The notes beneath the pieces were generated by a model that was not told the origin of the DNA, made no database searches, and saw only the letters and a program-made list of their open reading frames with translations. From Globodera rostochiensis (taxonomy: Eukaryota; Nematoda; Chromadorea; Rhabditida; Heteroderidae): a stretch of 64,000 nt of DNA. This document shows positions 54,650 to 63,201 of the stretch, piece after piece. Position numbers and translations under genes: made by a program. Numbering within the stretch: position 1 is the first letter of the stretch; every line of letters begins with the position of its first letter. The stretch lies in assembly GCA_018350325.1 (NCBI GenBank), contig JAEVLN010000031.1, positions 603,472-667,471 on the forward strand, read 5' to 3'.

Positions 54650-56861
54650 TATCAAAAAAAATTAAATTTAAAACAACACAATCGCAGCTGCCCGCCCTCC
54701 CCACTTAATATTAGCATAAAGTTGACTTTCAATTTTGATTTAGCATTTTATGATAATGTCAAAGATTTCAGCTGCTGTTTTATCACACTTTTAGTGTTGA
54801 CATGGAAATCAGGGTCCGCTTAAACTAAATTGATGCCGAAGATCATTAAATGTAAAACATTTTAAAAAATTGAAATGTTTAGTCTGCTCGCCATTTGCTT
54901 TTATGTTTTGCATCGTAAATGAATGGACACGATGGAACACGAATGAATGCATTGAATGGACGGACAAATATAAAAATGATGTTGACCTTATAAAAAATGA
55001 TCAACAATGGGCCGAGGGGCATGAAAAGAAGACAACAACGCACAAACAAATGACGTACATAAATCATAGAGATGGGAGCCGACGAGTTCAAAAAATAGAT
55101 CACTTTCGAGAAAATATGGCAACCGGCTCCCAAAATATGGCATTTTTATGGCAAGTTTCCTTAAGGGACGTGTTATTTTTTCGTGCGATTTTTTCAACTC
55201 ATTAGGCGAGGGGCGGGCGGGTCGGCGGTGCCGATAGGCGCCGCCGAGGAATTTTTGAATTTTCGACTCTATTTTTTAAGAGATAAAAATTTCCCATTTT
55301 TGACTCAAAAACTAAGAAGTTTTCACAGTTCAAAAATGTGGCAAAAACAGAATCTCAAACAAAAATTTTTTGAAAAATTAAGACCATCGCTAATAAATCT
55401 TGGACGCGGGTGAGGGGTGGTTCGGCGGTGCCGCCTCTTTTAGTCGGAGATTTCGCCGTTTTAACGAGATTATTTGGACCTAGCAAAAGATATTTTTGGG
55501 ATTTTCGCGTCTAATATAGGCTTAAGCTTATCCAGGCTTTTTCAGCCCCTCAAATTCAAGAAGCGGTATTTAAGTCCGATCCTTCGATCAGACAATCCAA
55601 AAATTGTTGCCACCGTTAAAGGTAGCTCATGTACCGCCTCGTGACGGCGACCCTTCCAGATCGGCGCTGTTGTTTATAGTATTATGCTATTTTGACAAAA
55701 AATGTTCGATAGGGTGAGTCTATTATTAACCTTTTCCTCTCGTCGTCTAATTTTATTTACTGAACTTGCTCCGAACATCGCCCGGTACGCGTCCTTTCAG
55801 TTATTTTATCCGGCTTTTTGTTACTTAAAAGCAGAACACGGACTTTGAGGATCGATCGTTAATTCTTAGAAAATTTAACAAGGTTTGATAAGAAAATTGT
55901 TCCTAAATTATCGTGGTTTTGAGAGAGCGCTTTGATAAAATAGCCTTTCTATTGAAAATTTTGAATCTACTCAATGCCAAAACATAAATGTTTTCCATTA
56001 AAATTCCAAAATTTTCAACACTCACGCCAAATTCTCATTTTCAAAGGACTTTCAGGGAAATAGGACATTTTCAATTTATAAGATCGAGGGTCCATGTCCA
56101 CGGACAAAAGACGAGTAGTATTTTTATTAACAAATATCGTTAGCAAAAATTACCGTATTTTTGATTTTAGGTTGCAAATCTCAACAAATTGACTCAAAAA
56201 TTTCTCGCTCCCTCCCCCCCCCCCCCAACCAAATAGAATTTAAGCGGATTTGGATCAGATTTGCCGAAATTTGTCGGATCGGATTGGGGAAAACACCGGA
56301 TTTCGGATGATCCGCTGCAACCCTGCCGCTGGTGGTGAGTGGTTGGTGCATTTGAAGTGTGGGTTGGTTGGGTGGGGGTTTAGGTCCCCGACTGTGTAAA
56401 TGATTTTACTTTTTTGAACATTTACGGTGGTTTAAAATTCATTAAAATTTCAAAAAAAAAATTCCCGCTGGCGCCTACGGCACCGCCGACCTCCACCTCC
56501 CAACCCCTAAAAGTAAAGCAGAATCTCAAAAGATATGATAAAATTTAAGTTGAAAAAAAGAAAAAAGTTATTTTTGAATAATAAAAATTGTCGCACCATT
56601 GACCATTACAAAAAAAATTTCGCTATATCAATCCCGGTTTTTGAAAAGTCGAAATCCCGATCCCCTTTCTTTTGGGAAGAGCAACGCGTAGCTGAACTGT
56701 TTCGATTTCTGTAAAATTTTAATCTAACGAAAACGAAAAACTACTATTTTGTTTCAATTAAAAAAACGAAATGAAAACGAAATGAAAATGAATACAAAAT
56801 GAAAATGAGTGTACAAAAATGAATTTAGAATTTCGACACCAATACAAATTCCGTATATTTA
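54650..56861. other. Repeat-bearing interval between BTB genes
   Basis: No supported gene. 55,115-55,155 is a piece of the ATATGGCA element. GC-core repeats lie at 55,215 (GGCGGTGCCGATAGGCGCCG), 55,420 and 56,465. A SINE-like unit is at 56,332-56,455 (GAGTGGTTGGTGCATTTG, GGGGGTTTAGGTCCCCGACT). 56,690-56,830 matches the 3' flank of the intact BTB gene (45,950-46,040). Confidence 0.5.
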
Positions 56862-57384
56862 TCACTCGACTCCGACCGGTACTTCGGCAGTCACTTCAGC
56901 GCTCAAAATCACCGTGTCATTCTTCGCGTCATACCATCCGTTCTGCGGGTCCATCAATTTCTAAATTTTTTAGGTTAAGCCCCGGGCAGATATATTGACC
57001 ATATCACCTCAAATGGCATGAAATATTGCATTCCCCATCCTTTCGCACTTAAGTTAAAGATGCTGCGGCTGAGCTCCTGAGTGTGGTCCTCTTTTCCTTC
57101 CTTTTGCGAAACAATTCTAATTGTTGCTGAACCGGCACAGCTCCAATTGGAATCTTAATAATTAAATGATTGAAAATTAATATTATTTTTTTTTGAATTT
57201 TTGACTCGATTCGATAAGATATTTTCACATTAGTATTTAAAAAAAATGCCACTTTTCTTAAAGTTTTTGGGAATGGGAGGCGTCATGCATAGCCGATAAG
57301 GGCCGCCGAGAAATTTTTTAATTTTTTATGCCAATTTGTTAAGAAAATTGGTCAAAAAATTGTAAAAGAGCGACGACACATAGG

Positions 57385-57612
57385 GATAGGGTCCCCCCCT
57401 ATGGTTTTTTGAGGATTGGGGAATTAGCCCCCCCCAGGGCTATGGTTTTTTTGAGGATGGGAAATTAGCCCCCCCCCAGGGCTATGGTTTTTTTGAGGAT
57501 GGGAAATTAGCCCCCCCCCCAGGGCTATGGTTTTTTTGAGGATGGGAAATTAGCCCCCCCCCCAGGGCTATGGTTTTTTTGAGGATGGGAAATTAGCCCG
57601 CCCCCCCCCCCC
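57385..57612. repeat. 42-43-bp tandem array ending in C-runs
   Basis: Five copies of a unit containing GGGCTATGGTTTTTTTGAGG then GATGGGAAATTAGCC and a run of 7-17 C. The first copy is diverged. It lies within intron 7 of the BTB pseudogene; the C-run lengths grow towards the right end. Confidence 0.9.
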
Positions 57613-59118
57613 CCCTCGGTGGCCGATAATGCTCACCAGTGTTTGCATCGTTGCAGCGGAGGTAAAAGCTAAATCGGTCGTAGTAGGCTGCAGAAGTCAC
57701 CAATATTTTCCAGGGAAGGCCCCTAATGTACACGGCTTCGCTGAGTCGGCGGCTGTCCACATGCACAAATTCAGACACTTTGTCGATTTTCAGCACAATT
57801 TTGCCTTTCGCTTTATACGGATCTGACGACGTCCGTCGCTTAGTTGGGAATTGCAGCGAGTACGGTTCGGGCTGATCAGCGTCCGGATGCGAATAGTACT
57901 GAAACACACTCATCATCTGGTCACTCGTCAACACTCCGGACCGAACTGTCAAAAAAAAAGCAATGTTTAATCGGATTTTTGTGTCAAAATTATAGAATTA
58001 AAACTAGTTTTTTGCATTTTAATTCTAAATTACCGTACATCCAATGCCCCACCCCACGCCTAAACTAGAGCCGCGCCCCTGTTTGGAGGGTTGAACAATA
58101 GAGCCCCCGGGCTCTATTTTAGGCAATACGGTATCCAATCCAAAAAGGTTCCAACCAATATTTGCCGAAAAATCCTTTTGTGGGATGAGCGGAAAACAAA
58201 TTTTGAAGAGTGCCGGGCCGAGCATTGCGCGTCTGTTCTCAGCCGAACGCTCTTTCCCATTTTGACAGCATTTTTCGTCCGCCCAACGAAGTGCCTTATA
58301 ATTTTTTTTTTTTAATTAAATGAATTTGAATATATAAAAAAATGTTTTTACGGCATTCCAAATTGGAAGTTCTTCTTCGACGATATCACGGCCCAAAATC
58401 TCAATAATTTTTGATCAATTTGTAAAAATTCTTCCGTTTGGATCAAATTTGCTGCATTCTTATCGATGTAATCCAAGCAATTGCGAGCAATGTCCTTAAA
58501 TATTATTTTTATAATATCGCTTTTTTGAAGCCAAAATTAGTTTATGAAAAAGTAAAAATTTGCAAATATTTATTTAAAATGATGAATTGCTACTTGACAA
58601 GGTGGCAAAGCTTTTCCAAGCTTGCGAGCCAGCTCAATCGAGTGGAAAATATTGCGCAGTTTCCCTTTGGGAAAGTTAACACACGCTTTGATCAGTCCGG
58701 GCACGTTATATTTATCAGCTGAAATTAAATATTTTATTAAAATTCTCTAATTTCCATATTTTGGGGAATTGTAACTGAAACTGTGCCGTGGCACAAACAA
58801 ATCAATAAAATTTCACCCGCAAAAAGCACATCGAACACATTGTCTTCACTGATTCCGCTCAAATCGTCCGCATAAATGAAGCTGAGCATCGCCTTGAACG
58901 CGCCCACCTCCACGTCGGGAACTTCGATGGGCTTTATCTCTTCCAAAGGAGCTCAAATAATTTATTTAAAAAAATTTTAAACAAATTTTCGCACCCTTTC
59001 CACCGGCGGTGACGGCCTTTGCATTTTTGGCATCAAAAAGGAACATTTTCTCGAACACATCGGAGGCGGCCAACAGAATCAATTTGTGCGCTGAGAGAGT
59101 CTTAAACATTTCAAAAAA

Positions 59119-59484
59119 GTGATAATTATGCCAAGCTCATCAAAAAAGTGATAATTATGAAAAGTTCATCAAAAAAGTGATAATTATGAAAAGTTCAGCA
59201 AAAAAGTGAGAATTATGAAAAGTTCATCAAAAAAGTGATAATTATGAAAAGTTCATCAAAAAAGTGATAATTATGAAAAATTCATCAAAAAAGTGATAAT
59301 TATGAAAAGTTCATCAAAAAAGTGATAAGTATGAAAAGTTCATCAAAAAAGTGATAATTATGAAAAGTTCATCAAAAAAGTGATAATTATGAAAAGTTCA
59401 GCAAAAAAGTGAGAATTATGAAAAGTTCAACAAAAAAGTGATAATTATGAAAAGTTCATCAAAAAAGTGATAATTATGAAAAGT
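59119..59484. repeat. 29-bp minisatellite in BTB intron 1 (long allele)
   Basis: About 12.6 copies of a 29-bp unit containing GTGATAATTATGAAAAGTTC followed by ATCAAAAAA. Alternating GATAATT/GAGAATT variants show unequal amplification relative to the five-copy array in the intact gene. Confidence 0.92.
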
Positions 59485-59617
59485 TCAATTTGTCCTCTCA
59501 AAACTCGCCTCCTTTTTGTCTCCTTCCCCCACCGAAAATTGAACGTCCGCCGGCCGTATCTTTGCCCGCGCTCAGCAAATGCTTCATCCGATCAACCAAA
59601 TAATCCGGTTTTGCCAT

Positions 59618-60180
59618 GTTAAATTAACAATTGAATTGTTGATACTGCAAATTAATTTTTAATCATTTTTGTTTAAAAATTATTCAACAAAAAAAATCTT
59701 TGAAAAATGAGCTTGGAAAGTGTCAAAATTCAGGAAATTAATTTCTAACGGGAGCTCTGTCTACTTTTACGTCTTGAATTTAAACGCTTCTTTTTCCTCA
59801 ACTCCTTAAGCTTTGAATTACATAATTTTTAGATTACTGTGAACATTTTTTCACCGATTTTTTATTCCCTTTATAACTTTGTTATAATGTCTTTGTCAAT
59901 TCGAAATGTCTTTAAAAAAAACCCCAAAACTGGACCACTAAAAGTATTTCAATTGTCACAACATAAAATCTAAATAAGACAAACTAACAAACAAACAAAT
60001 TTTGTGGGCAAAGTCAGAGAGAGAGTCAAATGCGAATGCCCAAACTGAACGAACGAATGAATGAAAGTGAAAGGTGAAAATGGTCAAAAGTGGACAATGC
60101 AGTGTCTGACCGTCGGCACAAAATGTAAATGGTACAAAATTCAATCGATAATCACTTCGTGCCCCCCTCCCCTCCCCCTC
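59618..60180 (-). promoter_or_regulatory. 5' flank of BTB pseudogene
   Basis: Shares with the other flanks CTTTCCAAGCTCATTTTTC, ACAGAGCTCCCGTTAGAAAT, GGTCCAGTTTTGG and GCATTTGACTCTCTCTCT. It lacks the 18-bp minisatellite. Confidence 0.55.
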
Positions 60181-60189
60181 CCTCTCACT

Positions 60190-60560
60190 GAATGTTGGCA
60201 CTTTTCTTCAAAAGGTAAAATGTCTCATCGCATTTGACCTCAGGACATTGGTAATTGGGTGCGTTTGTTTAGAGTTTTAGTGAAGAATGTCAGACGCGAT
60301 AAATGAAAGAAATAGTGTTAAAAGTGAAGAGACTTTTGAAAGAGAAAGAGAGAGAACAATTTGAGAGAGAAGATGGGGCAGAGATATTTGGCAAATGGAT
60401 ACGCGCTGCCCGCTGTGGCGCGCGCGTCACTGCACGCGTACGCCATCCGCAACGCTGCTCAATCGCAAACAATATACTGTACTGTATGGGGGGGGGGGTA
60501 AACCCAACTCATCCATATCCAACTCGTCCATAGAGCATAACTTGCTTCAACCTTAACCGA
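60190..60560. other. Spacer
   Basis: Purine-rich AGAGAAAGAGAGAG near 60,345, GC-rich 60,400-60,460 and a G-run at 60,489. No gene supported. Confidence 0.35.
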
Positions 60561-60804
60561 TTTATAAAGTTTTGATGCCACTCGAAAGATCTCGAAGAGT
60601 TGAAGCTAACATTAAGTTAAAGCTTTTTGATTGGACAAATATCAAAAAAGTTATGGCCAGAAAACCGCCAAAAATCGGAATCTTTAAACTTTCTCAAGTG
60701 TTAAGGCCATAACTTTTTTGATATTTGTCCAATCACAAAGCTTTAACTTAATATTAGCTTCAACCCTTCGAGATCTTTCAAATGGCGTCAAGACTTTCTA
60801 AATC
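60561..60804. repeat. Long inverted repeat (hairpin 3)
   Basis: Left arm 60,561-60,658 and right arm 60,705-60,804 are near reverse complements (GAAGCTAACATTAAGTTAAA / TTTAACTTAATATTAGCTTC; GACAAATATCAAAAAAGTTA / TAACTTTTTTGATATTTGTC). Loop about 46 bp. Confidence 0.85.
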
Positions 60805-62035
60805 GTTTAAGATTGAAGTAAGACCATTTTGAACAAACTCAAACCCCTAGCTTGGATTCGAACATTGGGGGTTTCCCTATTCCATGACTGAAACCCGGTC
60901 CTCATCAATTTTGGGTTTAACATTTTTCCCTTATTTGGGGGAGGGGGAATGCCGTTTAAAACAACGGCATTTTTAACGGGAAGGGGGAAAAGGCGTAAGT
61001 ACCGGGCCCGGAATTTTTTTTACCTCTCGCTAAACAACAGCAAAACGCCAACGGCTTTACTTTTTAGAATTTTTTTTTGCTCCATTTCTTTTCTAAAGCG
61101 CATTTTTTCAATAAAACCATTTTTAATAAAAAGTGGGGGGGGGGGAGGGCACCATCAAATTTTCAAATATATCATTAAAAATCAGCCTGTTGGGGGGGGG
61201 GCACATGAAGCGTTTGTTGGGCACCGGCAATGGGGCCGGACCTTCACTTTTTGGACCGAAAGGAGGCGAGTTACAGATTTGTTGCGTCCGCAAAAATGTA
61301 CCTATTTATATTTCACACTTTCTGAAACATTCTTTAACAAGTCGGGTGTTGTTCTGGTATTAATGCTTTTTGGTCCTTTAATTTGTTTTGTTTTATGTGC
61401 ATATTTTTTGCCGCCCTACACATGTCCGTTTTGGCGGCACACAAATGAGGATTAATTATTAATACATACATTTTATTTGTAGATTTTTTATTTAGCTCAA
61501 CGTAAAATTGAATCGGAAAAAAATCGGCAAAGCAGCCTATTGAATAACAAATGGAAATTTTCGACAATTACATTATTGTTGACGAAAAAACGATGAATGA
61601 CATCACCCTTGAAAAAACATCACTTAAAAATCGTTGTAATTCAACATTCATTGACTCGACTCCATTCGCATCACTGTAATTTTTATTGATTAAATCTGAT
61701 CAACAAATCAAATTGATTATTTTAAAACAAATTTGACATGGGAAGAGACACCATGACTATGCGCTATCATATTTGGTGATCAGTGACGTTGGCAGCTATC
61801 TTTCTGAACCGTCAGATGCAAAAAATAATTCTAGCTTTAACTTTTTCTGAAAATTCCATATTTTAAACATCGATTTGAAAGACGTGATGAATTTATTTCA
61901 AAAATTCTTGTATCTATTGTTGTTTTGCTCACATTAATTAAAAAATATTTAAAAACTATTAAAACATTTTTATTATTGGTGGAAGATTACCTATGTGAGT
62001 ATAGAAAAATAATAAATCAGTGTTGCACTCAAGAG
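60805..62035. other. Spacer up to the inverted duplication
   Basis: No supported gene; long open frames at 60,949-61,455 include G-runs and poly-T and read poorly. 61,961-62,035 is a SINE body shared with 50,115-50,195. Confidence 0.4.
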
Positions 62036-62085
62036 GACCCATTCCCTGGGTATCATCACGCAAATATTTAAACATGGATTCAATT

Positions 62086-62385
62086 TTAAATCATAAAATT
62101 AAAAAAAACATTATTTTGAATGAATAATGCACGACTTGTTCGGCAAACGGCAGAAAAACAATATTGGTCGTACTCGCGGCAGTAATGGCGTTCATTAAGT
62201 GACTTCACATTCTCATTGAAACCTCTCCGATTTTTGCATCTCAGCAATGCTTCTACAATAATAATAAAATGTTTGGGTTAGAATTTAAATTTAATGCATT
62301 TAAATTTAATAACGCTACCGACAAAAGAAGGACTCAAAAGACATTGGCCGATAATTAGAAGGATTAAAATTGTTCGCAATTTCAT
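62086..62385 (-). CDS. Small secreted cysteine-containing peptide, copy 2
   Basis: Exon 1 (62,385-62,319) encodes MKLRTILILLIIGQCLLS then PSFV, one residue different from copy 1. Exon 2 (62,252-62,086) reads EALLRCKNRRGFNENVKSLN, ERHYCREYDQYCFSAVCRTS then, after a one-base insertion relative to copy 1, RALFIQNNVFFNFMI before a stop. The precursor is 77 aa. It has four cysteines in the mature part; the fifth of copy 1 is serine here. The intron (66 bp) keeps GTAGC and TTGTAG. Relative to copy 1 exon 2 carries mainly amino-acid-changing substitutions, a 6-base insertion and the shifted tail, while exon 1 is nearly unchanged. Candidate secreted effector; family unknown. The altered tail could also be early decay. 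Confidence 0.68.
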
Positions 62386-62678
62386 TGGCACGTATAAACC
62401 GCGTAGTTTAATTTATAATGTGCTCCAAAAACTGATTCTTGGCGTAGAGAGATAAGAGAAACCCGTCATATTTATGGGGGAATAGCACTAAAAATGGGCC
62501 GGCCGGTACATAAACTGTCAACCACTTTCCCAGTGGTTGTCGAAAATTGATGATTAATTATGGAAAAGCCAACAAAATCAAAGTTATAAGCGATGTGGTG
62601 ACTGTTCCTTTTCAGCCCATCATTCAGCCACTGATCAATTCCCCCCTCTGAATTCGAAGCTAAAAGTATGAACAAAAC

Positions 62679-62790
62679 TAGGGTTGGTCCCCGACCCCTC
62701 GGGGGCGGAAAGTCGGTGGCGGGGAGGCCGGGGTTGGCAATGTCGGGGGTCGGGGACGAGCAAATTGTCGGGGGTCGGGGACCAACCCTA
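62679..62790. mobile_element. hAT-like mini foldback, CCCCGACC motif
   Basis: Ends TAGGGTTGGTCCCCGACCCC and GGGTCGGGGACCAACCCTA. Left flank AACAAAAC; the right target copy is partly lost (AACTCATC), whereas the counterpart at 17,321 retains both. Confidence 0.8.
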
Positions 62791-63120
62791 AACTCATCCG
62801 ATCGGTTTTCCATACAAAAAAAAAATGAGAGAATTTGGACTTTCTTCTCCGGGTTGAGTGAAAGCATACAAAAATGCATAATTTTTCTACTTGAAAATCA
62901 GGACATTTTCAATTTTTAAAATCAAAGGTCCATTTTCAATGACAGTACTTGCCATTAGGCCGAATCAGAGCCCTGAACTAAAGGAAATGATGCTTCTAAG
63001 TAGTTAATCTCAAAAAAAACTGTTAATTCTATCATTTGCACATTTTTGTTTTTTAAAATAAAGAAATAAAGGTCTCATCAAAAAAAAAATTTAAATTCTA
63101 ACACAAATCTTAGCAACGAC

Positions 63121-63201
63121 TAGTGATGCACGAGACCCAAAATTTACCGAGACTCGAGACTCGATACCGAGACTTGACCCCGAGACTCTCATGCATCACT
63201 A
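63121..63201. mobile_element. hAT-like mini foldback, GTCTCG motif
   Basis: Starts TAGTGATGCACGAGACCC and ends CTCTCATGCATCACTA; perfect 8-bp flanks GCAACGAC (63,113-63,120 and 63,202-63,209). Same insertion as 16,865-16,989. Confidence 0.88.

Larger units (their letters stand above)
56862..59617 (-). pseudogene. BTB-BACK-MATH pseudogene, two frameshifts
   Basis: All nine exons of the intact paralogue are recognisable: 59,617-59,509; 59,100-58,995; 58,951-58,817; 58,718-58,594; 58,494-58,352; 58,294-58,156; 57,945-57,637; 57,153-57,008; 56,960-56,862. Exon 1 has a 4-base duplication (GCCG at about 59,548-59,557), turning ADVQFSVGEGDKKE into GRSIFGGGRRQK. Exon 5 lacks 10 bases in total (143 against 153), shifting BACK. 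MATH remains open (RLSEAVYIRGLPWKILVTS, SNWSCAGSATIRIVSQKEG, NGWYDAKNDTVILSAEV). Intron 7 is enlarged by a GC-core repeat (about 57,280-57,310) and a 42-43-bp tandem array. Intron 1 keeps the GC donor. Duplicate of the 46-48.6 kb gene including flanks and introns. Confidence 0.88.

Noticed and set aside
54870..55205. 111-codon plus-strand frame
   Set aside because: No proper ATG context; its end runs into a fragment of the ATATGGCA element.
48327..59484. CRISPR array (regular 29-bp repeats)
   Set aside because: The units are contiguous without spacers, lie in introns of eukaryotic genes, and the genome is a nematode's.
396..60110. Horizontal transfer from bacteria
   Set aside because: All recognised genes have introns and belong to eukaryotic families; GC-rich patches coincide with exons or simple repeats.
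60949..61455. 168-codon plus-strand frame
   Set aside because: It includes G-runs and T-runs, no domain, no splice context, and reads as chance.
16865..63201. Tc1/mariner-type MITEs
   Set aside because: Target duplications are 8 bp, not TA, and termini are YAGRG, so hAT-like fits better.
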